Positions 1 through 9,089 of a stretch of 40,998 nt of DNA are shown here, in pieces. Each line of letters begins with the position of its first letter. Position 1 is the stretch's first letter. The stretch is from contig JAPOQU010000001.1 in assembly GCA_026710545.1 (NCBI GenBank), positions 1-40,998 on the forward strand, written 5' to 3'. This DNA comes from Gammaproteobacteria bacterium. Its GTDB lineage: Bacteria; Pseudomonadota; Gammaproteobacteria; Eutrophobiales; Eutrophobiaceae. The notes under the pieces are model-generated. The model was not told the origin of the DNA and made no database searches. It worked only from the letters and a program-made list of their open reading frames with translations. A program made the translations under genes and the position numbers.

Positions 1-1140
1 AATGGCCGCTCGACCGTGACTTTCCGGTAACCGAAAGCGGCATTGTCGAAAATCTTTGAGTGCTCCGTTTCCTCGAAGGCCAGGAACGCGTCGCAGATAC
101 GCCGGATATCCTCGTCAGACAATTCACAGTTTTTCTTGCCCAGGTTCTTTCGCAGCGGGCGCTGCCATGAGGTGGCATCTATGAGTTGTACCTTGCCTTG
201 GCGGTGCGCGGGTTTGCGGTTTGTCAGTACCCAGATATAAGTGGCGATGCCCGTGTTGTAAAACATGTTGAGAGGCAGTGCGACAATGGCTTCAAGCCAG
301 TCGTTTTCAATGATCGAGCGGCGGATGTTGCTCTCACCCTGTCCGGCGTCGCCTGTGAACAGCGAACTGCCGTTGTGGACCTCGGCAATGCGGCTGCCCA
401 GCCTGGTATTCTGCTTCATCTTGCTCACCATATTGGCGAGGAACAGCAACTGCCCGTCACTGGAGCGGGTAACCAGGCTCAATGGTGCTGGGACACCTGC
501 TTGATCAGGGCCGTTGGTATGTTCAATGTTGAAGCGCGAGTCTGTTATGCCTTTTTTGCCGCCCATACGTTCCAGGTCGCTTTTCCAGCTTTTGCCGTAA
601 GGCGGATTGGAAAGCATGAAATCGAACTCGTGGGATGGAAACGCATCATTGGACAGAGTTGAATACTCGGGGCCGCCGATGACGTTATCCGCCGCTTCGC
701 CCTTTCCTTTGAGTAACAGGTCGGCCTTGCAAATAGCGTAGGTCTCGGCATTGATTTCCTGGCCGTAAAGGTGGGTGGAGACTTGTTTGCCGTGTTCATG
801 GGCCAATTCCTGCAATGTTTCCTCGGCTACCGTCAACATGCCGCCGGTCCCGCAAGCGCCATCGTAGAGCAGATAAGTGCCGGATTCGATGGCGTCGGCT
901 ACCGGTAGGAAGATTAGCCGCGCCATGAGTTTGACAGCGTCTCGGGGAGTCCAGTGCTCACCGGCTTCCTCATTGTTATCTTCGTTGAAGCGTCGGACCA
1001 GTCACCGCGTCAAGGCGACGCAGGACGGTCATCGGTAAAATCACGTCCCGGTACTTGCCGCGTACGTACAGGTCTCGCAATACGTCATCGGCGATGCCCC
1101 AGATGAAGTTTGTTATCCAGTGGAGGTCGGAATGGTTCAT
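1..1140 (-). pseudogene. hsdM: Type I restriction-modification DNA methyltransferase (HsdM), internally deleted and frameshifted, 3' end off the window
   Basis: The minus strand from 1140 starts MNHSDLHWITNFIWGIADD and continues to VLRRLDAV, the usual HsdM N-terminal helical domain. At about 1003-1001 the text jumps to LVRRFNEDNNEEAGEHWTP in another frame. The original frame stops at 978-976. The following ~333 codons are open to the left edge and hold SAM motif I (DGACGTGG, 841-863) and the catalytic NPPY (597-608). In intact relatives roughly 130-150 residues lie between these two blocks, so about 400 bases are missing and the deletion is not a multiple of three. The hsdS and hsdR genes would lie beyond the left edge. 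The product cannot be a working methyltransferase unless the C-terminal part is expressed alone. An assembly error could mimic this. Family identity is firm; the deletion is read from the sequence. Confidence 0.88.
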
Positions 1141-1185
1141 TTGTCCTGCCATTATTGTAAATGCGGTAAACCGTACTCAAATATA

Positions 1186-1214
1186 TTGACCCATTTGGGT
1201 GCAGCGAGTACCTT
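1186..1214 (+). promoter_or_regulatory. Candidate promoter with palindrome upstream of the sulfatase gene
   Basis: TTGACC (1186-1191) and TACCTT (1209-1214) are 17 bases apart, about 33 bases before the sulfatase start. The -10 match is poor. A short inverted repeat, ACCCA-TT-TGGGT (1189-1200), overlaps the -35 and could be an operator. This is weak pattern evidence only. Confidence 0.25.
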
Positions 1215-1246
1215 TAAACATCGATTCATGGTTTATGTGAGGCATT

Positions 1247-2725
1247 GTGATCATCAGATGCAAGAATATCCTAACGGGCGCCATCTGTCTTTCCCTGGCA
1301 GTCATCGCCATGTTTCTGCAGACAGGCATCATCACGGCCCGGACACAGGAATCTCCTCTCCACCCGATATATGATGAGCAACAGCGCCCGCCCAATGTCG
1401 TTCTCATCCTGATTGACTGGGCCAGGCGCGACGCACTGGGCGTCTACTCCGACAAAGACGTGTCAACGCCCAATATGGACAGGCTGGCCGGGCGCGGTGT
1501 CCGCTTCGACAATGCCTATACACCGGCTACCCTGTGCAGTCCGGCGCGGGCTTCGATCATGACCGGTCTTTATCCCCATGCCCACGGGGTGCGCAAGACC
1601 ATGTACGAACCCGGCATTACCGGGAACCTGCCCACCATGTACCACGATCCGATTGCCGACCCCTTTGCCGACGAGCGCTTCAACCTGGCGATTAACTTCG
1701 TGAAATACATCACCAATTCGGGATACGCCACCGCCCATATCGGCAAGTGGCACCTGGGCGCCGGCAACCCCGGATTTTTCGACCTGTTCAAGTCGTATAA
1801 TTCACTCATGCCGCACTGGGTCGGCGAACCGGACCAATCCGCTTACCGCGAGGACATTCAAACCAGCGAAGGTATCCGTTTTATCCAGGAAAATGCGGAT
1901 CGGCCGTTTTTCCTCTACCAGTCCTACTACACCCCGCACGCGCCGTTCCAGCCGCCGCGCAAGTTTGCCGAAATGTACCGGGACAGGGAGATCGACCACA
2001 AAAACTACTATGCGTCCGTAACCAGCCTGGATCATAACGTGGGGCGCATTGTGCAGACCCTGGAAGAACGGGGGTTGCTGGATGACACCTTGATCATCCT
2101 CTCCACCGACCATGGTGGTTCGTTTCAGGAGCGCCCGGGGTCGTACCGCGGCATGGGCATCGCCTACGATGAGGCCGCGCGCATACCCATGATCATGCAC
2201 TGGCCCGCGCGACTGCCGCAGGGCGTAGCCTGGCAGTCCGGCGTCAACCTGGTCGACCTCGCGCCGACCATACTTGGCGCCGCCGGCATTAACACGAAAA
2301 GCCGTATCATGGAGATAATTACCGGCCGCGAAGGCTCGCCGTTTCACGGCAGGGACCTGGTTGCCGAGGTCACAGCAGGTGCGGACGACTGGCCGGCTCC
2401 GGTATTCATGCAGAACATCCCGGAGGCCGCCATCGACAACTCCTGGTTTGATGAGCGGGCGATGCGCTCGGAAGGATGGAAACTGGTATTGCGTGATTTC
2501 ACGGCCGACCCCAGGGCGCGCAGCAATGCCCTGTTCGACATGGTCAATGATCCTGGCGAAACCGGGAACCTTTACTACCAGGTCGACTACCGGGAACAAC
2601 TCAGGCAGCAACTCAACCTGATGCTGGAGCACGCAACCGACCTGCAGGACGAACTGGCGGTCAAGCTGGCAAACAGGGAACTTTCGATCATCGACCAACC
2701 GGACTACCGGTTCAAACTCTATTGA
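1247..2725 (+). CDS. Exported sulfatase (formylglycine-dependent, type I)
   Basis: This 492-residue protein belongs to the alkaline-phosphatase-like sulfatases, which hydrolyse sulfate esters. The hydrophobic segment at residues 12-30 looks like a signal peptide, so it probably acts in the periplasm or outside the cell. The Cys-type maturation signature CSPAR begins at Cys97, which an FGE or anSME would convert to formylglycine; neither maturase is in the window. D57 and D288-H289 (STDHGG) are expected metal ligands, and HIGKWHLG is the conserved Lys/His active-site block. I chose the GTG at 1247 because it keeps the full signal peptide and follows a GAGG stretch. The substrate cannot be told; polysaccharide sulfate or a small sulfate ester are both possible. 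No glycan-utilisation genes are adjacent. Confidence 0.92.
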   Translation: MIIRCKNILTGAICLSLAVIAMFLQTGIITARTQESPLHPIYDEQQRPPNVVLILIDWARRDALGVYSDKDVSTPNMDRLAGRGVRFDNAYTPATLCSPARASIMTGLYPHAHGVRKTMYEPGITGNLPTMYHDPIADPFADERFNLAINFVKYITNSGYATAHIGKWHLGAGNPGFFDLFKSYNSLMPHWVGEPDQSAYREDIQTSEGIRFIQENADRPFFLYQSYYTPHAPFQPPRKFAEMYRDREIDHKNYYASVTSLDHNVGRIVQTLEERGLLDDTLIILSTDHGGSFQERPGSYRGMGIAYDEAARIPMIMHWPARLPQGVAWQSGVNLVDLAPTILGAAGINTKSRIMEIITGREGSPFHGRDLVAEVTAGADDWPAPVFMQNIPEAAIDNSWFDERAMRSEGWKLVLRDFTADPRARSNALFDMVNDPGETGNLYYQVDYREQLRQQLNLMLEHATDLQDELAVKLANRELSIIDQPDYRFKLY

Positions 2726-2740
2726 TTCATTTCTGTTCAG

Positions 2741-2801
2741 GATTTTTTGATAGCTGTCAATAAATCTTGCAAGATTTTTTGACATCTGTATAAGAATCTG
2801 G
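2741..2801 (+). repeat. 32-base-spaced direct repeat containing a perfect 16-base palindrome upstream of the ATPase gene
   Basis: GATTTTTTGA...CTGT occurs at 2741 and again at 2773, three helical turns apart, with 22 of 29 positions matching. Between and overlapping them lies the perfect palindrome AAATCTTGCAAGATTT (2762-2777), followed by more T residues. The element ends just before the start codon at 2806. It may be a tandem operator, or the palindrome plus T-run may act as a weak terminator for the sulfatase gene. Confidence 0.4.
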
Positions 2802-2805
2802 AATT

Positions 2806-3927
2806 ATGCAGGCTATGAAACGCTATCTCGAGTCGCAGGTACGCCAGGATCTGAAGCGGAAAATGGTATTCGTCGGTGGCCCTCGTCAGGTGGGGAAAAC
2901 GACGCTCGCCCGCCAGGTCCTGGGAACGTCCAGGGCGGGTTACCTGAACTGGGATATTCCCGACCAGCGGGATCTTATCCTGCGCCAGACCTTCCCCAAA
3001 TCCAGGCTCTGGGTCTTTGATGAGATCCACAAGTACCGGCGCTGGCGCAACTATTTGAAAGGGATATACGATGCTCGTGAAGCAGACCAGCAGATTCTCA
3101 TCACCGGTAGCGCACGGCTCGATTACTATCGCTTCGGCGGCGACTCCCTGCAGGGGCGGTACCACTACCTGCGGCTTCATCCGTTGAGCGTCGCCGAGCT
3201 AAAGCTGACCTCAGCGAGGGATTTTGTATCATTGCTTACCCTGGGCGGTTTTCCGGAACCGTTTCTTGGTGGGTCGGAAACAGAGGCGCGGCGCTGGTCC
3301 AATGAATACCGCAGCCGCCTGGTGCGCGAAGATCTCACGGACCTGGAGCAGGTACAGGACCTAGGCAGTATTGAGTTGCTGATGACCCGGTTACCGGACC
3401 TCACCGGCAGTCCGCTCTCGGTCAATGGTATCGCGGAACAAATGCGCATCAGCCACAGGACGATAAGCAAATGGCTTGGCATCCTGGAGCGGCTGTATGC
3501 CATTTTTTTCGTGCTGCCGTTCGGTTCCCCGAAGATCAAGGCGGTGAAAAAGGCCCGCAAACACTACCATTTTGACTGGACTTTAATCCCGGATTTGGCA
3601 TTCCGGTTTGAAAATCTTGTTGCGTCCCACCTGTTGAAGTGGGTAAATTTCCGCGCAGACACGGAAGGTTTTGCGACCGAATTGCGCTATTTCCGTGACA
3701 TCGAAGGACGGGAAGTCGATTTCGTGGTGCTTGAAAACGGCAGGCCGACGTTGCTGGTAGAGTGCAAATCCTCAGATCGTGACGTCAGTACGCCGCTCAG
3801 GTACCTGAAACAACGTTTCCCTGATACGGACGCGTGGCAGGTATCGGCGTACGGGGAGAAGGACTACGTGTCGAGAGAAGGCATCCGCGTAGCGCCCGCC
3901 ACTACACTGCTCACAACACTCAAGTAA
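2806..3927 (+). CDS. AAA ATPase with C-terminal DUF4143 domain
   Basis: The 373-residue protein has the AAA_14 plus DUF4143 layout. Walker A is GGPRQVGKT (residues 24-32). Walker B ends in FDEIHK (71-76), the variant typical of this family, and a sensor-like TGSARL follows near residue 105. The C-terminal half contains the nuclease-like blocks REVDFVV and LLVECKSS, a D-x(n)-ExK pattern seen in DUF4143 proteins. The family is widespread, often strain-variable, and its cellular role is unsettled; links to toxin-antitoxin or defence functions are speculative. The stop overlaps the next start by one base (TAATG), so it may be co-translated with the nitroreductase gene. ATG at 2815 is an alternative start. 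Confidence 0.88.
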   Translation: MQAMKRYLESQVRQDLKRKMVFVGGPRQVGKTTLARQVLGTSRAGYLNWDIPDQRDLILRQTFPKSRLWVFDEIHKYRRWRNYLKGIYDAREADQQILITGSARLDYYRFGGDSLQGRYHYLRLHPLSVAELKLTSARDFVSLLTLGGFPEPFLGGSETEARRWSNEYRSRLVREDLTDLEQVQDLGSIELLMTRLPDLTGSPLSVNGIAEQMRISHRTISKWLGILERLYAIFFVLPFGSPKIKAVKKARKHYHFDWTLIPDLAFRFENLVASHLLKWVNFRADTEGFATELRYFRDIEGREVDFVVLENGRPTLLVECKSSDRDVSTPLRYLKQRFPDTDAWQVSAYGEKDYVSREGIRVAPATTLLTTLK

Positions 3928-4772
3928 TGACTATGATTAACAAAAATCTGAACTCCACGGACTACGAAACATTCATCAACGTCATCCGCAAGCGGCGCAG
4001 CGTGCGCCGCTTCGAGAAGGGACGATCCATCTCGCGGCAGGTGCTTGAGCGCATTGCCGAGGCCGGGCGCTGGGCGCCGAGCGGCGCCAACGTGCAACCC
4101 TGGGACTTCATCGTGGTGGAAGACCCGGAGATGCGGGACCGGGTGGTGGAGGTGTTCCTGCGGCAGGCCGACCGGCTGAAGAAATACGCAAAAGGGTTTC
4201 CTTCCGTTTACAAGAGTTACCTGAATAACACGGTAGCCATTTTCATCGTGCTGGGGGACCGGCGCTGGAATATCAATTTTCCCCACGGCGTGACCCCGGA
4301 AAGCGAAGCGGATTACCAGCAGAACAACGAGAATATCTTTTACTGCTCCATCGGCGCGGCAATCCAGAACATTCAACTGGCGGTTACCGCCAACGGCCTG
4401 ACCTCGGCCTGGCTGTCCGGCGGCGGTGAACAGCAGACCAACGATGAGTTGAGCGAACTGCTGGGATATCCCCCGTTTCTGAGGGCCTACGGCACGATCC
4501 CCATCGGATTTCCGGCAAAAGACGTCTCTTCCAGGTACCGCCGGCCCCTGCAGCAGGTTGTACACTGGAACCGCTACGAAGCGGAAAAGTTCAGGACCGA
4601 TGAGCAGGTGCAGTTTTATGTTGACAGCTTGCGCCCGTTTGCCATGTACAGGAACAAGACCGAACTGAGCGAGTGGGAAGATTTTGAAGAGAAGCTTGGC
4701 GAGTGGCAGGAGGCGTTCACCACGGACCGTACCAACCCCTCGGGCAAACTGCCGAAATTACTACCCCCTTAA
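3927..4772 (+). CDS. Nitroreductase-family flavoprotein
   Basis: A 281-residue FMN-dependent oxidoreductase of the nitroreductase superfamily. RRSVRRF (23-29) is the phosphate-binding block that opens these proteins and APSGANVQPW (50-59) is the conserved flavin-contact segment. The C-terminus is longer than in minimal nitroreductases, with an acidic Trp/Glu-rich stretch of about 45 residues. I start it at the ATG overlapping the stop of the ATPase gene; the open frame extends 31 codons upstream, but inside the coding region of that gene. The substrate is unknown: nitroaromatics, quinones, enals or reductive dehalogenation are all found in the superfamily. Confidence 0.88.
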   Translation: MTMINKNLNSTDYETFINVIRKRRSVRRFEKGRSISRQVLERIAEAGRWAPSGANVQPWDFIVVEDPEMRDRVVEVFLRQADRLKKYAKGFPSVYKSYLNNTVAIFIVLGDRRWNINFPHGVTPESEADYQQNNENIFYCSIGAAIQNIQLAVTANGLTSAWLSGGGEQQTNDELSELLGYPPFLRAYGTIPIGFPAKDVSSRYRRPLQQVVHWNRYEAEKFRTDEQVQFYVDSLRPFAMYRNKTELSEWEDFEEKLGEWQEAFTTDRTNPSGKLPKLLPP

Positions 4773-4781
4773 CGTATTGCT

Positions 4782-4809
4782 TTGACCTGACACTGCGATA
4801 AGATAGCAT
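4782..4809 (+). promoter_or_regulatory. Candidate sigma70-type promoter for pyruvate carboxylase
   Basis: TTGACC (4782-4787) and TAGCAT (4804-4809) are separated by 16 bases in the short gap before pyc. A Shine-Dalgarno-like AAGGA (4821-4825) follows, about ten bases before the TTG start at 4836. The positions are sensible; the match to consensus is moderate. Confidence 0.35.
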
Positions 4810-4835
4810 CTCCCGGTACAAAGGATGCCTGATTC

Positions 4836-7800
4836 TTGCGTAAGTCGAAAAACACAATCAAACGCATACTCATCGCCAACCGCGGCGAGATTGCCATTCG
4901 GGTCATACGCGCGGCGAAGGAGATGGGTATCGGTACGGTCGGTATCTTCTCGGAGGAAGACCGTCTTGCCCTGCACCGGTTCAAGCCTGACCAGTCATAC
5001 CAGGTAGGTATCGGTTCCGGACCGGTGGAGGCGTACCTGGACGGCGCGGATATACTGCGCGTTGCCGTCGAATCCGAATGCGATGCGCTGCACCCCGGCT
5101 ACGGCTTTTTATCCGAGAATGCCGGTTTTGCCGAGCAATGTGAACAGCATGGTATTGGTTTTATCGGTCCCAACGCGGATGTGCTGCGTGACCTGGGCAA
5201 TAAGGTTATGGCGCGCGAATTGGCCGTGAAGGCCGGAATTCCCGTGATGCCGGCTTCCGGACCGTTACCTGCGGACGAAAAGGAAACTGTAAAAGTTGCA
5301 AAATCAATCGGTTTTCCCCTGATGCTGAAGGCCAGTTGGGGCGGCGGCGGGCGCGGCATGAGGATTATCAGGGATGCCGGGGGAATGCACGAAACGGTTA
5401 AGCGTGCGCGCCAGGAAGCCATGACCTCATTCGGCAGTGATGAAGTATTTTTTGAAAAACTGGTCGAAGATGCCATGCATATCGAGGTGCAAATCCTCGC
5501 TGATCATCACGGCAATGTCGTCCATTTATATGAGCGTGACTGTTCATTGCAACGCCGGCATCAAAAGGTCATCGAGCGGGCGCCGGCCATCTACCTGCCG
5601 AAGAAGGTACGCGAGGAGATGTGCCGGGCAGCAATCAAGCTGGCGCGCAAGGCGGGCCTTGATAATGCGGCCACTGTCGAGTTTCTCTACAGCAAGACCG
5701 AAAAGTCATTTTATTTTATCGAGGTCAACCCGAGGATCCAGGTAGAGCACACGGTTACCGAAGAAATAACGGGCATTGATATCGTCAAGGCGCAAATCAG
5801 GATTGCGGAAGGTGAAAAGATCGGCAGGTCAGGCTCTACAGTCCCGTCGCAATCTGCCATCCGCGTATCCGGCACTGCCATCCAGTGCCGGGTTACGGCC
5901 GAAGATCCGCACAACAACTTTATCCCGGATTACGGCAATATCATCGCCTACCGGAGTCCTTCGGGGCCCGGCATCCGTCTTGACGGCGGGACCGCGTACA
6001 ACGGCGCCTGGATCTCCCGCTCCTATGACAGTCTGCTGGTGAAGGTCACCGCACGCGGCAGCGACGGTGAGGACAGCATCAACCGCATGAGGCGGGCATT
6101 GATGGAATTCCGCGTGCGCGGCGTCGCAACCAACCTGCCGTTTTTATTGCAGCTTTTAACCCATACGAAATTTCAATCCGGTGACTATAATACGCGCTTC
6201 ATCGACGAGACTCCGGAACTGTTCGAAACCGGAGGGGGCCACGGCCAGGTTGAGCGCCTGCTCAGGTTCATTGCCGATGTGATCGTAAACGGTAACGGGG
6301 ATGTGAAGGACCGGCCGGTTCCGTTTTCCCTGCGTGAGCCCGCGCCGCCGGTGGCCGTCGGCACGCTGCCGGCAAACGGGGCGAAGGCAATCTTCGATGA
6401 AACCGGGGCAAGAGGACTTGTCAACTGGATCAAGGAACAGAAGCAGCCTCTTGTCACGGACACCACGTTTCGCGACGCACACCAGTCGTTGCTGGCGACC
6501 CGGCTCAGGACAAAAGACCTGGTCGCAATTGCCCCGTATTACGCGCACAACATGCCGGGCCTGTTTTCCGTCGAATCCTGGGGCGGTGCCACTTTCGACG
6601 TGGCGCTCCGGTTTTTACACGAAGACCCGTGGCAAAGGCTGTTCGAACTGAGCGGGGCCATGCCCAACATCATGCAGCAGATGTTGCTGCGGGCGTCGAA
6701 TGCCGTGGGCTACAAGAGTTATCCGGATAACGTGGTCAGGTTTTTCATACACCAGGCCGCTGATGCGGGCATTGACGTATTCAGGATATTCGACAGCCTC
6801 AACTGGCCGGACAACATGGAGGTCGCCATTGACGCGGTGGGCGAAACGGGAAAGATAATCGAGGCGGCAATCTGTTATACCGGGGATATCCAGAACCCCG
6901 CGAGGCAAAAGTACAACCTGGACTACTACCTGGACCTGGCGTGTAAGTACCGGGACATGGGCGCTCATATACTGGGCATAAAAGACATGGCGGGTTTGCT
7001 GAAGCCGGGTGCGGCGCAATCGCTGATCAGCGCATTGAAGCGGGAGGTTGACCTGCCGGTCCATTTGCATACCCACGATACCAGCGGCATTTCCGCGGCG
7101 ACCGTATTGGCCGCGGTGGAAGCGGGCGTTGATATCGTCGATACGGCAATCGACAGCATGAGCGGTTTGACCTCGCAACCGAATATGGGCGCAGTTGTGG
7201 CGGCCCTGGAACATACCGACAAGAGCACCGGCCTGGATGCGGATTCCATCCGGGTTATCAGCAGTTACTGGGAAGAGGTGAGGGAACAATACACCGCCTT
7301 CGAGCCCGCTATCCGTTCGGGCGCCTCGGAGGTCTACGTCCATGAAATGCCCGGCGGCCAGTACACCAACCTGAGGGAACAGGCGCGTTCGCTCGGCATC
7401 GAGAGACGCTGGCCGGAAATTGCCCGGGCCTATACGGACGTAAATGAGTTGTTCGGAGATATCATCAAGGTAACGCCGACTTCAAAGGTGGTTGGCGATA
7501 TGGCCCTGGCGATGGTGACTGCCGGTCTGACGAAACAGGAGATCCTCGATCCTGAGAAGGAAATAGCTTTCCCGGAATCGGTGGTCCAGTTTTTTCACGG
7601 GGAGATGGGGCAACCTGTCGGGGGGTTTCCGGCTGCGTTACAGGCCAAGGTATTGAACGGAAAGACGCCCCTGCAGGGACGTCCCGGTGAAGTTCTGGCC
7701 GCCGTTGACCTGGAACAGACCAGGGAAACACTCGCGGCGCAACTCAAGGAGGAAGTATCCGATTTCGATCTGGCTTCTTACCTGATGTATCCGGATGTTT

Positions 7801-8288
7801 TTCTCGACTACGCTGAAATGGAACGCAAATACGGTGATGTCGGTATTTTGCCAACCCACATTTTTTTCTACGGACTGGCGAGCGGAGAGGAAACCGTATT
7901 GTCTTTCGAGGATAACCGGCAGGCAATCGTCCATTACCTGGCTACGTCCGAGCCCGATGAGGACGGGATGCGCCGGGTATTTTTTGAGCTGAACGGCCAG
8001 CCTCAGACTGTCATCGTCAGGGACAATAACCTGAGCTACGAGGTTCACCAGAATGAAAAAGCGGACCCGGCCAATCCCGGCCACCTGGCAGCGCCCATGC
8101 CCGGATTGGTCGTTGCCGTGGAAGTATCAACCGGAGAACGCATCAACCAGGGTGACACGGTGGTGGTGCTGGAGGCAATGAAAATGCAATCGGCTATTCC
8201 GGCAGAGAAGAGCGGTATCATTAAACGGGTTGCCGTCAGTCCGGATCACGTGGTCGATACCGGCGATTTGCTGGTCGTTATTGAGTAA
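4836..8288 (+). CDS. pyc: Pyruvate carboxylase (single-chain)
   Basis: The 1150-residue length and domain order match single-polypeptide pyruvate carboxylase, which makes oxaloacetate from pyruvate, bicarbonate and ATP. The biotin carboxylase domain fills the first ~460 residues (RILIANRGEIAIR near residue 10, ATP-grasp loop SWGGGGRGMR at 167-176). The carboxyltransferase domain begins with DTTFRDAHQS near 540 and carries the metal/carboxylysine block GIKDMAG near 715. The biotinyl domain ends the protein with EAMKM, the biotinylated lysine being Lys1116. The start is TTG; no in-frame ATG lies before the conserved N-terminus, and AAGGA precedes it. The role is presumably anaplerotic. Separate-subunit oxaloacetate decarboxylase is excluded by the fused BC domain. 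Confidence 0.97.
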   Translation: MRKSKNTIKRILIANRGEIAIRVIRAAKEMGIGTVGIFSEEDRLALHRFKPDQSYQVGIGSGPVEAYLDGADILRVAVESECDALHPGYGFLSENAGFAEQCEQHGIGFIGPNADVLRDLGNKVMARELAVKAGIPVMPASGPLPADEKETVKVAKSIGFPLMLKASWGGGGRGMRIIRDAGGMHETVKRARQEAMTSFGSDEVFFEKLVEDAMHIEVQILADHHGNVVHLYERDCSLQRRHQKVIERAPAIYLPKKVREEMCRAAIKLARKAGLDNAATVEFLYSKTEKSFYFIEVNPRIQVEHTVTEEITGIDIVKAQIRIAEGEKIGRSGSTVPSQSAIRVSGTAIQCRVTAEDPHNNFIPDYGNIIAYRSPSGPGIRLDGGTAYNGAWISRSYDSLLVKVTARGSDGEDSINRMRRALMEFRVRGVATNLPFLLQLLTHTKFQSGDYNTRFIDETPELFETGGGHGQVERLLRFIADVIVNGNGDVKDRPVPFSLREPAPPVAVGTLPANGAKAIFDETGARGLVNWIKEQKQPLVTDTTFRDAHQSLLATRLRTKDLVAIAPYYAHNMPGLFSVESWGGATFDVALRFLHEDPWQRLFELSGAMPNIMQQMLLRASNAVGYKSYPDNVVRFFIHQAADAGIDVFRIFDSLNWPDNMEVAIDAVGETGKIIEAAICYTGDIQNPARQKYNLDYYLDLACKYRDMGAHILGIKDMAGLLKPGAAQSLISALKREVDLPVHLHTHDTSGISAATVLAAVEAGVDIVDTAIDSMSGLTSQPNMGAVVAALEHTDKSTGLDADSIRVISSYWEEVREQYTAFEPAIRSGASEVYVHEMPGGQYTNLREQARSLGIERRWPEIARAYTDVNELFGDIIKVTPTSKVVGDMALAMVTAGLTKQEILDPEKEIAFPESVVQFFHGEMGQPVGGFPAALQAKVLNGKTPLQGRPGEVLAAVDLEQTRETLAAQLKEEVSDFDLASYLMYPDVFLDYAEMERKYGDVGILPTHIFFYGLASGEETVLSFEDNRQAIVHYLATSEPDEDGMRRVFFELNGQPQTVIVRDNNLSYEVHQNEKADPANPGHLAAPMPGLVVAVEVSTGERINQGDTVVVLEAMKMQSAIPAEKSGIIKRVAVSPDHVVDTGDLLVVIE

Positions 8289-8310
8289 TCCGGTTATTCT
8301 GCTTTAGCCA

Positions 8311-8745
8311 TCAATCAAACAGGGGGTTGCGAGTCGCCAGTGACGGGAAGCGACTGAAATCCCTGTCCGCCGTCAGGAACTCCCGGACACCGTGAGAAAG
8401 GCAAATTGCCGCTATACGCGCGTCATGGAATTCAGGACCGCGAACTCTCCCATCCGCAACCTGGGATTTTAGTTGTGACCAGTGGTCGGTGGATTCACCT
8501 ATCAGCGCCAGCGAGGGCGATGCAAGCCAGGCATCGACCTGCTCAAGAGCCTGTTGCACGGATGAAGGTGGGTCGTAAATCCGGGGATGTGTTGTAATGA
8601 CCAGAAATTCGTGAATACAGGGCCATGGTATTGCCCAGGTATATTGATCTTCGGCAAGTGTCGTAATTAATTCTCCGGCGCGCCTGTGCCACTCAGAATC
8701 CTGCCTGTGAGCATAGACCATTATGTTGGTATCAACGGCAATCAA
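8311..8745 (-). CDS. vapC: PIN-domain toxin, VapC-like ribonuclease
   Basis: A 144-residue PIN-domain protein with the expected acidic active site: D5 (VDTNIMVYA), E46 (HEFLVI), D108 (HDARIAA) and D127 (TADRDF). PIN toxins are Mg-dependent RNases, commonly cutting tRNA or rRNA. Its start overlaps the end of the small upstream gene by four bases, the standard antitoxin-toxin arrangement. It converges on pyc with a gap of only 22 bases. Confidence 0.9.
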   Translation of the reverse strand: MIAVDTNIMVYAHRQDSEWHRRAGELITTLAEDQYTWAIPWPCIHEFLVITTHPRIYDPPSSVQQALEQVDAWLASPSLALIGESTDHWSQLKSQVADGRVRGPEFHDARIAAICLSHGVREFLTADRDFSRFPSLATRNPLFD

Positions 8746-8987
8746 CCGCCGCGCCCCTCATAGACGCTATGTCTGATAACTGCCCATGGCTTGTTTCTGA
8801 ACTCACCCTGTAACCCGTTGCCTGTTACGCTCTTATCAACCAGTTGGAATGTCTGAACCTGTTGCGCCTCTTGCAGAGTATGACGGATACCCTGTTCAAC
8901 AATCTCGCGAAAAGTAGTGCCGCGCCTCGCGGCGAGGGCCTTGGCCTCCAGCGCCAAGGCATCTGATATATCAATTGTCGTTTTCAT
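8742..8987 (-). CDS. vapB: Antitoxin, VapB-like (ribbon-helix-helix)
   Basis: An 81-residue protein starting MKTTIDISDALALEAKALAA, a ribbon-helix-helix N-terminus typical of VapB antitoxins of the DUF2191 type. The C-terminal half (residues 45-81) is the likely toxin-wrapping tail. The open frame continues 31 codons upstream, but those codons have no RHH character and run through the operator-like repeats, so I use the ATG at 8987. It lies directly upstream of vapC with a four-base overlap; such pairs usually repress their own promoter. Confidence 0.85.
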   Translation of the reverse strand: MKTTIDISDALALEAKALAARRGTTFREIVEQGIRHTLQEAQQVQTFQLVDKSVTGNGLQGEFRNKPWAVIRHSVYEGRGG

Positions 8988-8994
8988 ACGGTTC

Positions 8995-9024
8995 ACCCAT
9001 ATCATCAAATATGGGTAACCATAT
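8995..9024 (-). promoter_or_regulatory. Candidate vapBC operator: three ATATGG-type half-sites
   Basis: ACCCATAT (8995-9002) and ATATGGGT (9009-9016) form a perfect inverted repeat with a six-base spacer. A further CCATAT (9019-9024) makes a second inverted repeat with ATATGG (9009-9014), spacer four. The element begins only eight bases from the vapB start, where autoregulatory RHH antitoxins normally bind, so it probably overlaps the 5' untranslated region or promoter. Confidence 0.55.
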
Positions 9025-9089
9025 CCAGTAAAGGCTGCCTTGTCAAGGACTGCCGGAACAACCCCCCAGCAGTTCGACAAAGCGTCGAG

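Noticed and set aside
545..799. 84-codon minus-strand frame inside the hsdM region
   Set aside because: It is out of frame with the conserved HsdM text (NPPY and motif I), which covers the same bases; it is a shadow.
1802..2785. 327-codon minus-strand frame opposite the sulfatase gene
   Set aside because: The plus strand encodes a clear sulfatase with all motifs; the minus frame shows no domain and reflects GC-rich codon bias.
1247..4772. Reading the sulfatase, ATPase and nitroreductase as one sulfated-compound pathway
   Set aside because: Only the ATPase and nitroreductase genes are coupled; the ATPase family has no known metabolic role and an 80-base structured gap separates the sulfatase.
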